A program made the translations under genes and the position numbers. Positions 24,859-34,575 of a stretch of 64,000 bases of DNA are shown here, in pieces. The stretch lies in NCBI GenBank assembly GCA_030813035.1, contig JAUSTV010000001.1; one strand, written 5' to 3'. The stretch is from Bacillus_BA fengqiuensis (GTDB lineage Bacteria; Bacillota; Bacilli; Bacillales; Bacillaceae_H). Numbering within the stretch: the first letter of the stretch is position 1; each line of letters starts with the position of its first letter. The notes beneath the pieces were generated by a model. The model did not search any database. It was not told the DNA's origin and worked only from the letters and a program-made list of their open reading frames with translations.

Positions 24859-26061
24859 ATGAAGAAAAATATCTTAATTTCTGTTTTTGACATGGAAATT
24901 GGCGGTATCGAAAGAAGCTTAATCAACATGTTGGAAAGCTTCAATTATAATGAATATAATGTGGATTTATTAGTGTTCGATCATAGAGGGGAGTTCATGA
25001 GTTTAATCCCTGATAAAGTTAATCTTTTGCCGCAAATAGATAAGTATACCGTATTTAGAAAACCCATCATTCAATGTGTGAAGGAAGGGCATTACTCAAC
25101 ATCCATTGTCAGAATAATCTCCAAGTATATAGCAAATATAAAAGCTAAGTCTAAAAGTTTAGAGGAGGGATCAGGCTATATTCAAATGCAGCTTGCCCTA
25201 AAGTATTCATCATATATGATGCCTAAACAGAAAAAGAAATATGATGTTGCAATCAGCTATGCATGGCCCCATGATATTTTGGTTAATAAGGTAGATTCAA
25301 ATAAGAAAATAGCCTGGATCCATACAGATTACAGCAAATTGGAAATAGATAATAAAATAGATTTTGAGATGTGGAACAAGTTCGACTATATCGCCTCTAT
25401 ATCGGACGGATGTACAAATGCTTTTTTAACTACGTACCCAATATTAAAAGATAAAATCATCCTTGTTGAAAATATTACTTCACCTGAATTCATAAAAAAG
25501 ATGGCTGAAGAACCTATTACCTTCAAGGAGAAAAGTGATAAACCCTTTAACATACTATCTGTCGGAAGACTGTCTTATGTTAAAGGGTTTGATCTTGCTG
25601 TAGAAGCGCTTAAGATATTACATAATAGAGGACTTACTAACATAAAGTGGTATGTAATCGGATACGGTGGATATGAAGCGGAACTTAGGGAATTGATAAC
25701 TAAAAACAACTTAGAAGAAAGTTTTGTTTTATTAGGAAAAAAAACAAACCCATATCCATATATAAAAGCATGTGACGTATATGTACAGCCATCCAGATAT
25801 GAAGGCAAAGCAGTTACGGTAACAGAAGCAAAGATATTAGGAAAACCGATCTTAATCACCAATTATCCAACATCGGGAAGTCAAATAGAAGATGGAATAG
25901 ATGGGATTATTTGTGATGTAAGTGCAGAAGGTTTAGCAAAAGGGATAGAGAGATTGTTTAGAAATGATGAACTAAGAAGCACATTAATCAATAATATAAA
26001 AAATCAAGATTATAGCAATGATCATGAACTAGATAAGTTATATGAAGTCATCGGGAATTAA
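24859..26061 (+). CDS. Glycosyltransferase family 4 (first of three paralogues)
   Basis: A 400-residue GT-B enzyme: MKKNILISVFDMEIGGIERS at the start, SVGRLSYVKGFDLAVEAL for the donor domain, and the C-terminal site PSRYEGKAVTVTEAKILGKP. The same overall sequence pattern returns in the genes at 28352 and 29554: leader MKKxxLxxV, YxVDLLxF near residue 35, IGWxHTDYS-like segment, NPYPYIKxxDxYxQxSRxEG. The three are therefore a duplicated family within one operon, likely adding related sugars. Exact linkage unknown. Confidence 0.88.
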   Translation: MKKNILISVFDMEIGGIERSLINMLESFNYNEYNVDLLVFDHRGEFMSLIPDKVNLLPQIDKYTVFRKPIIQCVKEGHYSTSIVRIISKYIANIKAKSKSLEEGSGYIQMQLALKYSSYMMPKQKKKYDVAISYAWPHDILVNKVDSNKKIAWIHTDYSKLEIDNKIDFEMWNKFDYIASISDGCTNAFLTTYPILKDKIILVENITSPEFIKKMAEEPITFKEKSDKPFNILSVGRLSYVKGFDLAVEALKILHNRGLTNIKWYVIGYGGYEAELRELITKNNLEESFVLLGKKTNPYPYIKACDVYVQPSRYEGKAVTVTEAKILGKPILITNYPTSGSQIEDGIDGIICDVSAEGLAKGIERLFRNDELRSTLINNIKNQDYSNDHELDKLYEVIGN

Positions 26062-26130
26062 ACAAATCAATATATGGTGCGTACTTATAATCGCTATGTG
26101 CACGGTTTCCCAGTAAAGGAGGGATTAGCC

Positions 26131-27162
26131 ATGAGTATAAAAGTAAGTGTTATCATACCCGTTTACAATGTGGAGAAATATATTGCTCAATGTATAGAGT
26201 CACTTTTAAGCCAAACACTGCAAGAGTGTGAGTTTATATTTATTAATGATGGTTCAAAGGATAAAAGCGGACACATCATTGAAAAATATCAAGAATTGGA
26301 TAATAGGATATCCCTTATTAATCAGGAAAATCAAGGTGTAAGCATTGCCAGAAATCTAGGATTACAGTTAGCTGCTGGTGAATATATCGGGTTTGTTGAT
26401 GCGGATGATTACATCGAAAAAGATATGTATGAAATACTATACAAATCTGCAAAGCGAAGTGACTGCGATGTAGTCATTTCCAATTTTAAAAGTGAGATGG
26501 AAGGAAATAAGGTTATTACAAAGTATCCATTTCCTATAGATACAATTCTTCATAAGAATTATATAGAACAGGAGTTATTACCTTATTTTCTAAAAACAGA
26601 TAATTTAAACAGCGCAGTGAACAAACTTTATAAACAGAAAGTAATAAAAGAAAATAATGTCAAATTTCCTGATAAGGTTGCATTGGGAGAAGACGGGATG
26701 TTTAACATGCAATTTTTCAGTCATGCAGTGACTATGAAGTATATAGAGTATGCAGGATATCATTATCGAGAAGTAGCGGGAAGCGCCACGAGAAACATAT
26801 CAGGAAAAGATTATTTTCATAGAGCTTTGGAAGTGTACAGATTGCAGTTGCCAGAAACATATACGGGTAAAATTAATAAAACAAAGATACAACAGCTCAA
26901 GTCCATCAAACTTGTTAATAGTGTAATGTCATACATACATGTTTATTTAACTCCATCTAAAGATATGAGCTTCAGTAAAAGGTACGATTATGTAAAGAAC
27001 ATGGTTGGTAATCGAGATGTTAGAGAAGCGTTATCTATTTACTATAATGAAGTCTATTATGCTTTAGGGAGATATGAAAAATTTATTGTAGATATGATCA
27101 AAAGGAAATCTATTATGGGATTATATTGTGCTACTGCTTATAGTAGATTCAGAAATAAATGA
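26131..27162 (+). CDS. Glycosyltransferase family 2
   Basis: About 343 residues from ATG 26131 (AAAGGAGGGATTAGCC). Standard GT2 domain: VSVIIPVYNVEKYIAQCIES, INDGSKDKSG, NQGVSIARNLGLQLAAGEYI and the metal motif FVDADDYIE. The C-terminal region is specific and carries no recognised domain. It precedes the pyruvyl transferase gene by 16 bases. It probably contributes one sugar of the repeat unit. Confidence 0.88.
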   Translation: MSIKVSVIIPVYNVEKYIAQCIESLLSQTLQECEFIFINDGSKDKSGHIIEKYQELDNRISLINQENQGVSIARNLGLQLAAGEYIGFVDADDYIEKDMYEILYKSAKRSDCDVVISNFKSEMEGNKVITKYPFPIDTILHKNYIEQELLPYFLKTDNLNSAVNKLYKQKVIKENNVKFPDKVALGEDGMFNMQFFSHAVTMKYIEYAGYHYREVAGSATRNISGKDYFHRALEVYRLQLPETYTGKINKTKIQQLKSIKLVNSVMSYIHVYLTPSKDMSFSKRYDYVKNMVGNRDVREALSIYYNEVYYALGRYEKFIVDMIKRKSIMGLYCATAYSRFRNK

Positions 27163-27178
27163 CATTGGAGGGTTTGAA

Positions 27179-28339
27179 ATGAAGATCATGATGTTTGCTC
27201 ATGGAGGCAGTCTTAATAGAGGATGTGAAGCGATTGTTCGTTCCTCGACCACTATCATAAAAGAAAAAATAAAGGGAACAAAAGTATATTTAGCATCGGG
27301 GAAACCTGAAACAGATAAGATTATTACTAAATTAGATGGGATATATGATGGTTCTCCCTGCAGTATCGAGAAGTATTCATATGATTGGTGGATATCTTTA
27401 TTCAAAGCGAAGGTTTTTAATGATGAATCTTATGCATTGGGGAAGATTGAAAACAATATCATTAAACGTATAAAAGATGTCGATGTATGTTTGTCCATAG
27501 GAGGAGACAACTATTGTTACGGAGAGCAGCCTGGATTGTATGAAATCGATAGAAGAGTGAAAGAACAAGGAAAGAAATTGGTTTTATGGGGATGTTCAAT
27601 CGGTGAAGAAGATGCGTCAGAGAAAACATTAGAAGATTTGAAGTTATTTGATCTGATACTCGCCCGTGAAACTCTTACTTATCGTATGTTAAAAAATAAA
27701 GGACTGACTAATGTTAAATTATGTGCAGATCCTGCATTTACGATGGAAAAAGAAGAATTGGAATTACCTGAAGGGTGGCAAGAAGGAAATACGGTAGGAC
27801 TTAATTTTAGCCCGCTTGTATGGAATCGAAACAAGAAATCTCAAGGAGCGGTAAGAGATCTTATCAACCATATTTTAAATACGACAAATATGGCAATTGC
27901 TCTTACACCACATGTGATAGCTGAGGGAAACAATGATTATGAAGCTCTTTATAGATATTATGAAGAATTTAAGGATACAGGTAGAGTTGTTATACTACCG
28001 GATCACTTAAATGCCATACAATACAAGGGATATATAGCGAGGATGAGGCTTTTTATTGGAGCTAGAACACATGCGACAATAGCTGCTTATTCAAACTGTG
28101 TTCCGACGATGGTTTTAGGATATAGTATCAAGTCAAAAGGAATAGCAAGGGATTTATTTGGAGAAGAAAAGTTAGTTTTAGGCATAGAGGAAATTTCTAA
28201 TAGTGACAAATTGAAAGCTGCATTCGATGAAATGGTACGAGAAGAAAAAGAAATTAGAGAAAAACTACAACAATCTATCCCTCATATAAAGAAAATGTCC
28301 TATAAAGCAGTAGACTATTTAAATGAGCTAGTAAAATAG
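27179..28339 (+). CDS. Polysaccharide pyruvyl transferase family protein
   Basis: About 386 residues from the ATG at 27179 after TTGGAGGGTTTGAA. Family signs: MFAHGGSLNRGCEAIVRSS near the start, a CLSIGGDNYCYG segment, KKLVLWGCSIGEE, LFDLILARETLTYRML and the late TRTHATIAAYSNCVPTMVLG-like motif (GARTHATIAAYS). Such enzymes (CsaB/EpsO type) transfer pyruvate from phosphoenolpyruvate to a sugar, giving an acidic ketal, so the polymer is probably anionic. The B. subtilis eps operon also has a pyruvyl transferase gene, epsO, but sequence closeness to it is not claimed. Confidence 0.85.
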   Translation: MKIMMFAHGGSLNRGCEAIVRSSTTIIKEKIKGTKVYLASGKPETDKIITKLDGIYDGSPCSIEKYSYDWWISLFKAKVFNDESYALGKIENNIIKRIKDVDVCLSIGGDNYCYGEQPGLYEIDRRVKEQGKKLVLWGCSIGEEDASEKTLEDLKLFDLILARETLTYRMLKNKGLTNVKLCADPAFTMEKEELELPEGWQEGNTVGLNFSPLVWNRNKKSQGAVRDLINHILNTTNMAIALTPHVIAEGNNDYEALYRYYEEFKDTGRVVILPDHLNAIQYKGYIARMRLFIGARTHATIAAYSNCVPTMVLGYSIKSKGIARDLFGEEKLVLGIEEISNSDKLKAAFDEMVREEKEIREKLQQSIPHIKKMSYKAVDYLNELVK

Positions 28340-28351
28340 GTGGGGTATGTT

Positions 28352-29548
28352 ATGAAGAAAAATTTATTATTTGTGATGCCAAGTTTATCTGCTGGCGGAG
28401 GGGAAAAGAGTTTAGTTAATTTATTGTCTCAAGTAGATTACGATTTATATAATGTAGATTTGTTTTTGCTAAATCATGACGGTATATTTATGGATTTTGT
28501 ACCAAAAGAGGTAAGAGTTCTGTCGCTTCCTGATGTCTATCAAGTATTTACTCTGCCGCTATTTCAGTCCATTATGAAGTTGTTTTTTAAAGGAAACATC
28601 TCACTTGCCTATAACCGAGCCATGTTTGCGATAAATAATCGAAGAGCTAAAAATACAGCAATTCGAGAACAATATAGTTGGAAATACTTTTCTAAATCAT
28701 TGCATGAAATTGAGCAAAAGTACGATGCTGCCATCGGTTTCTTGGAAAAAACGTCCACATACTTTTGTGTAGATAAAGTAAAGGCATCAAAAAAAATAGG
28801 GTGGGTGCATATCGACTATGATAAGTTAGGTATGGACCCTTTTTTTGATGCTGACTATTTCAAAGAATTGGATAGTATAGTTACCGTGTCTGAAGAATGT
28901 GCCAATATACTTAAAGAAAGATTTCCGGATGAAAAAAACAAAGTGAATGTTATTTATAATATTGTATCACCAACGATGATCAATAAAATGGCTAACCAGG
29001 CTAGTACCAATGTGTACGATAAAAAAGAGAATGAAATTATCATCCTGTCTATAGGAAGACTTCATTATCAAAAAGGGTTCGAGACGGCAATAGCAGCCTG
29101 TCGAAAGTTAATTGATAAAGGCTATAATGTCCGATGGAATGTTATAGGTGAGGGAGACGAGAGAGAAAAACTTACCAATCTAATTAAAGAAAATCATTTA
29201 GAAAATCATTTTAAATTATTAGGTTTAAAATCCAATCCTTATCCATATATAAAGCAAGCGGATATATATGCACAAACGTCAAGGTTTGAGGGGAAATCGA
29301 TAGCTATAGATGAGGCTAAAATATTGAGCAAGCCAATCGTTGTTACTAATTTTAGTACGGCAAAAGATCAAATAAATGATGATGTAGATGGTTTGATTGT
29401 AGAAATGAATCCAGAGGGTATTGTAGATGGAATTGAAAGGCTTATAAATGATCAAGATTTGAGGGGGAAATTAATAAATAATTTATCCCAGCTAAAATTA
29501 GGGACGGAAGAAGAAATAGAAAAGCTATATAAACTTTTAAAAAGGTGA
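28352..29548 (+). CDS. Glycosyltransferase family 4 (second paralogue)
   Basis: About 398 residues from ATG 28352 (AGGTGGGGTATGTT). N-terminal MKKNLLFVMPSLSAGGGEKS, donor domain LSIGRLHYQKGFETAIAACR, and C-terminal QTSRFEGKSIAIDEAKILSK followed by PIVVTNFSTAKDQI. It is most similar to the next gene (29554), with which it shares long identical stretches near the C-terminus, and less so to 24859. Tandem duplication is evident. It overlaps the GTG-led frame of the next gene by four bases. Confidence 0.88.
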   Translation: MKKNLLFVMPSLSAGGGEKSLVNLLSQVDYDLYNVDLFLLNHDGIFMDFVPKEVRVLSLPDVYQVFTLPLFQSIMKLFFKGNISLAYNRAMFAINNRRAKNTAIREQYSWKYFSKSLHEIEQKYDAAIGFLEKTSTYFCVDKVKASKKIGWVHIDYDKLGMDPFFDADYFKELDSIVTVSEECANILKERFPDEKNKVNVIYNIVSPTMINKMANQASTNVYDKKENEIIILSIGRLHYQKGFETAIAACRKLIDKGYNVRWNVIGEGDEREKLTNLIKENHLENHFKLLGLKSNPYPYIKQADIYAQTSRFEGKSIAIDEAKILSKPIVVTNFSTAKDQINDDVDGLIVEMNPEGIVDGIERLINDQDLRGKLINNLSQLKLGTEEEIEKLYKLLKR

Positions 29549-29553
29549 TAGCT

Positions 29554-30753
29554 ATGAAGAAAAAAATATTATTTGTAATGAACAATTTGAGCTCTGGCGG
29601 TGCTGAAAAATCTCTGAGTTCTTTATTGCAAATCATAGATTATTCTAAGTATGATGTGGATTTGCTCTTGTTTAAATCGGGAGGAATATTTTTTAGCAAC
29701 CTACCGCCGCAAGTGAATATCCTGCAAGAACCTGACGAATATCAATATTTTGATATGCCCATAAGAAGAGCCATCACAGACTGCATAAAAAGAGGAAGAA
29801 TCGATACAGCTTTATCAAGGGTGCGTGCAAGTTATATATTTAGAAAAGAGAAAAATAAAGCGAGATGTGAGCAGAGAGCTTGGAAATATATGTCAAAACC
29901 GTTAAAGAAAATTGATAAAACATACGATATAGCAATTGGTTATCTTGAAAAATCTTCTATCTATTTTGTGGTGGATAAAGTGAAAGCGAAAAGGAAGATT
30001 GGGTGGATACATACGAATTACTCCAATTCAGGTATGGATAATAATTTAGATAATCCATATTTTCAACAATTAGATTATATTGTTACTGTATCCGAGGAAT
30101 GTGTCCAATCTTTAAAAGATAACTTTGCCCATTTAAAGAATAAAATAAGAGTGGTAGGTAACATCGTATCGCCTCAAACTATAAATAGTTTATCAAACAA
30201 TGAAATACAAGATGACTTTATCAGTGATGCAGACTATACAAATATTGTTACAGTCGCCAGATTAGGTCACGAAAAAGGTATAGATATGGCTATAAAAGCT
30301 TGTGACTTATTAGTGAGAAATGGTTATAAAGCAAAGTGGTATGTGTTAGGTTATGGAACTGAAAAAGAAAGCTCAGAAAATCTGAGTTTAATAGAAAATA
30401 ATGGCTTAAGAAATCATTTTAAATTATTAGGGGTTAAAGAAAATCCGTATCCATACATCCGAAAAGCTGATATTTATGTGCAACCATCGAGATATGAAGG
30501 AAAATCTATAGCCATAGATGAAGCAAAAATTCTACATAAACCCATAGTGGTTACGAATTTTAGTACAGCTAAAGATCAAATCGAAAACGAAGAGAACGGA
30601 ATCATTGTGGATATGGATCCTGAATCGATATACGAAGGTATTAAAAAATTAATAGAGGATAAAAAATTAAGGAATAGCCTAATGAATAATTTAGCAAAAG
30701 AAAAGTTAGGAACTGAGCATGAGGTACAAAAATTATATGAGTTATTTAGGTAG
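29554..30753 (+). CDS. Glycosyltransferase family 4 (third paralogue)
   Basis: About 399 residues. ATG 29554 follows AAAAAGGTGATAGCT; an in-frame GTG at 29545 is possible. MKKKILFVMNNLSSGGAEKS at the start; TVARLGHEKGIDMAIKACDL in the donor domain; PSRYEGKSIAIDEAKILHKP and VVTNFSTAKDQIENEENGI near the C-terminus. It is the tandem sister of the gene at 28352. Both keep the acidic residues of the nucleotide-sugar site, so neither looks inactivated. Confidence 0.88.
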   Translation: MKKKILFVMNNLSSGGAEKSLSSLLQIIDYSKYDVDLLLFKSGGIFFSNLPPQVNILQEPDEYQYFDMPIRRAITDCIKRGRIDTALSRVRASYIFRKEKNKARCEQRAWKYMSKPLKKIDKTYDIAIGYLEKSSIYFVVDKVKAKRKIGWIHTNYSNSGMDNNLDNPYFQQLDYIVTVSEECVQSLKDNFAHLKNKIRVVGNIVSPQTINSLSNNEIQDDFISDADYTNIVTVARLGHEKGIDMAIKACDLLVRNGYKAKWYVLGYGTEKESSENLSLIENNGLRNHFKLLGVKENPYPYIRKADIYVQPSRYEGKSIAIDEAKILHKPIVVTNFSTAKDQIENEENGIIVDMDPESIYEGIKKLIEDKKLRNSLMNNLAKEKLGTEHEVQKLYELFR

Positions 30754-30818
30754 GAAAAAGACAAAGAAGTTATTCATGCACATTAAATAATTTTTAAATA
30801 AATCCATAGGAGGAAATC

Positions 30819-31379
30819 ATGCTTAACCGAATAAAAAAATCTTTAATGTTGAGATTAGGAAAAACAACCCTCGAAGATTTAACTGTAGAAGCATGTATCC
30901 AAAAAGGTATGAAGATAGGAAAAAATTGTCACGGATTGGCCGGGAGTACTATTGATTATGCTCATTGCTGGTTAATAGAGATAGGGAAGAACGTTACCTT
31001 TGCACCGCAAGTATATCTTCTTGCGCATGATGCCAGCACAAAAAGATATTTAGACTATACAAAAATAGCGAAAATAAAAATTGAAGACAATGTATTTATA
31101 GGGGCAAGAGCTTTAATAATGCTAGGTGTCACAATAGGGAAGAATGCTATTGTAGCTGCCGAAAGCATAGTAACTAAATCTGTACCAGAAGGATATGTAG
31201 TTGGAGTTAATCCAGCAAGAGTTATAGCAAAAACTGAAGACTATATAAACAAGCATAAATCAAATATGGAGAATGCACATGTCTATGATGGGAGCTGGAC
31301 AATAGGCGGGAATATTGGAAGGGAAATGTGCAATGAAATGTCAGAAGATTTGAATAAAGTTGTTGGATATGTCAAATAA
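30819..31379 (+). CDS. Hexapeptide-repeat acyltransferase
   Basis: A 186-residue left-handed beta-helix acyltransferase: IEIGKNVTFAPQVYLLAHDA with the catalytic His, then IKIEDNVFIGARALIMLGVT and IGKNAIVAAESIVTKSVPEG and a C-terminal tail ending NKVVGYVK. AGGAGGAAATC precedes the ATG. A decayed second copy of its C-terminal half lies at 32980-33266. It probably O-acetylates the exopolysaccharide. Confidence 0.87.
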   Translation: MLNRIKKSLMLRLGKTTLEDLTVEACIQKGMKIGKNCHGLAGSTIDYAHCWLIEIGKNVTFAPQVYLLAHDASTKRYLDYTKIAKIKIEDNVFIGARALIMLGVTIGKNAIVAAESIVTKSVPEGYVVGVNPARVIAKTEDYINKHKSNMENAHVYDGSWTIGGNIGREMCNEMSEDLNKVVGYVK

Positions 31380-31915
31380 GATTTATATAAATTGATTTGG
31401 TTCTTTCGGCATATCTAAGCCCCAGCCGTCCTTACACCCGATGACAGACTCTATTAAACCATAGGAAGGAAGACGAATCATCATTGTGATTTCCCCTATG
31501 ATTGATTCTCATTGATCTACTTATGTGTTATAAACATTTTTTAATATATTAATAATATGCAATCCCTGAGCAATCCAATGAGTCTAACCGGACGTCCTCC
31601 TTTATGCAGAAAAGTATTTCTCAAAACGTGGTTTGGCATAAATCCCCTGTGTAAAAAGAGGGAATTTATGGATTATTCACCTTGTTTCTCTAATATGTGC
31701 AGCTTTTAAGGAAGAGCATGATAAGTAAAAATTATCTGCTACAGTCTTTAGCATTTTTAATTCACTGTAGATGAACTATTAAAAATGTGTTCTAGTATCG
31801 TTCTCTAATTAATAAATGACATGTGTTTCGTTATTTTAAGAAAATAAATTAACTACCTATTAAAAAGCGAAGGTTTAACTAATATAAGTTAAACTGAAAG
31901 GAGCAGGCAGACGTT
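31380..31915. other. 536-base gap with decayed sequence
   Basis: No intact gene. On the minus strand a 33-codon frame (31484 down to 31383) starts MMIRLPSYGLIESVIG and reads as protein-like sequence, CKDGWGLDMPKEPN, perhaps the tail of a lost gene; I cannot name it. The right part is AT-rich and holds the promoter region of the next glycosyltransferase gene. Together with the pseudogene at 32980 it marks a recombination scar. Confidence 0.4.
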
Positions 31916-32929
31916 ATGATTGAAGGTATACACAATGAAAAAATATCAGTCATTATTCCTGTTTACAATGTAGAGCCTTATCTTGAAAGATGTTTAAATA
32001 CAATATGCGGACAGTCATATAAAAATCTTGAAATTATTCTTGTTGATGACGGATCTTCCGACAGTTCCTTATTGATTTGTAAAAAATTCTCACATATAGA
32101 TAGCAGGATTAAAGTTATCCACCAAAGCAATCAAGGAGTAAGTGCGGCAAGGAATAAAGGACTTGATGAAGCAACAGGTAATTATATTGCATTTGTTGAT
32201 TCTGATGATTATATTCATCCTGAAATGTATGAACGTTTGTATTCATTACTTAAAAAGCATGATGCAGATATGTCGGCTTGCTTTATCAGAGGTTGTTGGG
32301 ATAGTAATTATACCGAACCGCCAAGAGACGATATTGCAATTAGGGTTTATGATAAATTCGGTGCAATTAAGACAGTATTTGATCCAAAATATGAAATAAA
32401 TGGAGTAGGAGTTGTGGTTACAAACAGATTGTATAAGAAAAATTTGTTTAATAATCTTCTTTTCAGCACTCGGTTTAAACGGGGGGAAGATGAACAAATT
32501 ATTTGCTACTTAATGAAAAGAGTAAGTAAATTCGTGATAACGGACGAAAGGTTATATTACTATTTTAATCGTCCAGAAAGCTTAGTTCACAGAAAATCAA
32601 CCGAAGTTCAGAATATCAGAGAACATCTGGATTTATTGGATATGTATAACGAAAGACTTTCGTTATTTAGAGAAGAAGAGTTCAATGACATTTATAATAC
32701 CTGTTTTTCCAACATGATGAATTTAGTTATTACAGCTTTTTTTAGTATAAATGATAGAAAAGTAAAGAAATCATTGGTCAAAAAGTATCGTTCTCATTTC
32801 AATGAATTTAGTGAAAGAATTTTTAGCGACTTATCTGTAAAAGATAAAATTCGCTTTTTTACATTTAGGTTTTATCCCCAAATGTATATGTTGGTACTTT
32901 TCGCTTCGAGAAGAAAATCAACACAGTAA
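31916..32929 (+). CDS. Glycosyltransferase family 2
   Basis: A 337-residue GT2 enzyme: ISVIIPVYNVEPYLERCLNT, VDDGSSDSS, SNQGVSAARNKGLDEATGNY and FVDSDDYIHPEMYE. The middle NRLYKKNLFNNLLFSTRFKR and RGEDEQIICYLMKR are typical of capsule transferases of the EpsH/J sort. The binding site AAAGGAGCAGG is 13 bases upstream. It sits between an intact acyltransferase and a decayed copy of it, so it may have come in with, or been trapped by, that duplication. Confidence 0.87.
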   Translation: MIEGIHNEKISVIIPVYNVEPYLERCLNTICGQSYKNLEIILVDDGSSDSSLLICKKFSHIDSRIKVIHQSNQGVSAARNKGLDEATGNYIAFVDSDDYIHPEMYERLYSLLKKHDADMSACFIRGCWDSNYTEPPRDDIAIRVYDKFGAIKTVFDPKYEINGVGVVVTNRLYKKNLFNNLLFSTRFKRGEDEQIICYLMKRVSKFVITDERLYYYFNRPESLVHRKSTEVQNIREHLDLLDMYNERLSLFREEEFNDIYNTCFSNMMNLVITAFFSINDRKVKKSLVKKYRSHFNEFSERIFSDLSVKDKIRFFTFRFYPQMYMLVLFASRRKSTQ

Positions 32930-32979
32930 TGTTTGCAGAGGAATAAGTTTACAGGTACTTTCAGAATGTCTCCTATAGA

Positions 32980-33266
32980 GTAGCATCAAGATAGAAGATC
33001 ATGCATTTATAGAGGGAAAGGATTTAGTTATGGTAGAGTGACCATCGAGAAGAATACCATTGTAGTTGTGGGAAGCATTGTAACTAAAACGGTACCTGAG
33101 GGGTATGTGGTTGGAGGTAATTCAATAAGGATTATATTAAAAAAACGATTATATTAACAAACATTAATTAAAGATGGAAACTGGACAATAGATGGGAATA
33201 TCATAATGAATATGTGTTACAAAAATATCAGAAGATACAGATAATAGAGTGGGATATGTTAAATAA
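32980..33266 (+). pseudogene. Decayed copy of the C-terminal half of the 30819 acyltransferase
   Basis: The DNA follows 31068-31379 with gaps: GTTGTGGGAAGCATTGTAAC here against GCTGCCGAAAGCATAGTAAC, GGGTATGTGGTTGGAGGTAA against GGATATGTAGTTGGAGTTAA, and AACTGGACAATAGATGGGAA against AGCTGGACAATAGGCGGGAA. Frameshifts and an early stop break the frame. It ends GGGATATGTTAAATAA, like the intact gene's end. No start or full frame exists, so it is a remnant. Confidence 0.85.
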
Positions 33267-33303
33267 ACATTAAAGAATGTTTATACTGAAAGGAATTTTA
33301 AAG

Positions 33304-34575
33304 ATGATTTTACAAATTTTCATGTATGTTGTAATTTTTATTATGTTAATTGTTATAGTCATAGATATTATACCTATAGCGAGGGACTGGCTACTTAGAA
33401 TTCGTATGGGAAGATATGGGGATAAATTTCTCTGGAACAAGGCATTAACAAAAAAAGGATATAAGTGGTTATTAAACACTCCAAAAATAAAAGTAACAGA
33501 CAATACAAGATTCATTGTAATAGATATGTTAAAAGGAAACTATACGAAAAGTGCAATTCAGCATTGGCAGGAAGCAGCTTTGCTCTTGGGATTATCAGAA
33601 TATTTAAAATCAAATGAGGATAATCAGATTGAAAATGCAATTAGCAAGTTTTTAAGCTCTAAATTTGATCATATCGGTCAATGGATAGATAAACCTCTAC
33701 ATGTAGATGGAGCAATACTTGCTTATGCTGTGATGAAATTGGACTTTATAGATACTGATAAATATAAGAAAGCATTAGATTATACTTGGGAAATGATCAA
33801 AGAACATATAGGTGAAGATGGGACAGTTGGATATAGAAAGTCTATGAAGAACTACAGATATGTAGATACAATAGGCTTTATATGTCCTTTTTTAATTTCT
33901 TACGGTATTAGGTACAAGAAAAATGAATGTATCGACCTGGCGGTAAAGCAAATTAAAGAGTATGAAAAATACGGAATGTTACAATCACATAACATTCCCT
34001 GTCATGCTTATGAAATTAAAAACAAAACCCCTCTCGGATTATACGGTTGGGGACGCGGGCTTGGCTGGTTCGCCATTGGTCTTATTGATGCTTGGAATGA
34101 ACTGCCGCAGAATAATAAATATAAGTGTGTGTTAGAAGGGAGTGTTAAAAGATTTGCCAAGGCTGCAATGAGCTTTCAGCAGAATAATGGCAGTTGGAAT
34201 TGGACTGTAACAAGAGAGGAAGCGAGACCTGATTCTTCAGCTACAGCTACGCTGGGCTGGCTTATGCTAAACGCAGCTAAAATAAATGAAATTTCTACAG
34301 AATGCATAGAAAGTACAGAGAGAGCTTTAGGGTATTTAATAAAAGTAACAAGAAGAGACGGAAGCATTGATTTCTCTCAAGGTGATACCAAAGATATTGG
34401 AGTGTATTCTATGCTATTTAACACACTGCCTTTTACCCAAGGATTTTGTATGCGATGTATTAATTTATATTTTAACTATGCCAGTACATTAAATAAAGAG
34501 CAATCAAAAAATATAGACTTAGTAAAAATGGGGGACGGAAATGAAGATAACCGTATTTACTCCAACGTACAATAG
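33304..34575 (+). CDS. Membrane-anchored GH88/GH105-like glycoside hydrolase
   Basis: About 423 residues from ATG 33304 (AAAGGAATTTTAAAG; ATG 33277 is the alternative). One N-terminal transmembrane helix (FMYVVIFIMLIVIVIDIIPI) is followed by an alpha/alpha-barrel domain. The pattern YGWGRGLGWFAIGLIDAW near residue 245, TIGFICPFLISYG and DSSATATLGWLM is characteristic of unsaturated glucuronyl/rhamnogalacturonyl hydrolases. It would trim or process the exopolysaccharide at the membrane. Its acidic catalytic residues cannot be assigned safely by eye. It overlaps the next gene by 35 bases. Confidence 0.75.
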   Translation: MILQIFMYVVIFIMLIVIVIDIIPIARDWLLRIRMGRYGDKFLWNKALTKKGYKWLLNTPKIKVTDNTRFIVIDMLKGNYTKSAIQHWQEAALLLGLSEYLKSNEDNQIENAISKFLSSKFDHIGQWIDKPLHVDGAILAYAVMKLDFIDTDKYKKALDYTWEMIKEHIGEDGTVGYRKSMKNYRYVDTIGFICPFLISYGIRYKKNECIDLAVKQIKEYEKYGMLQSHNIPCHAYEIKNKTPLGLYGWGRGLGWFAIGLIDAWNELPQNNKYKCVLEGSVKRFAKAAMSFQQNNGSWNWTVTREEARPDSSATATLGWLMLNAAKINEISTECIESTERALGYLIKVTRRDGSIDFSQGDTKDIGVYSMLFNTLPFTQGFCMRCINLYFNYASTLNKEQSKNIDLVKMGDGNEDNRIYSNVQ

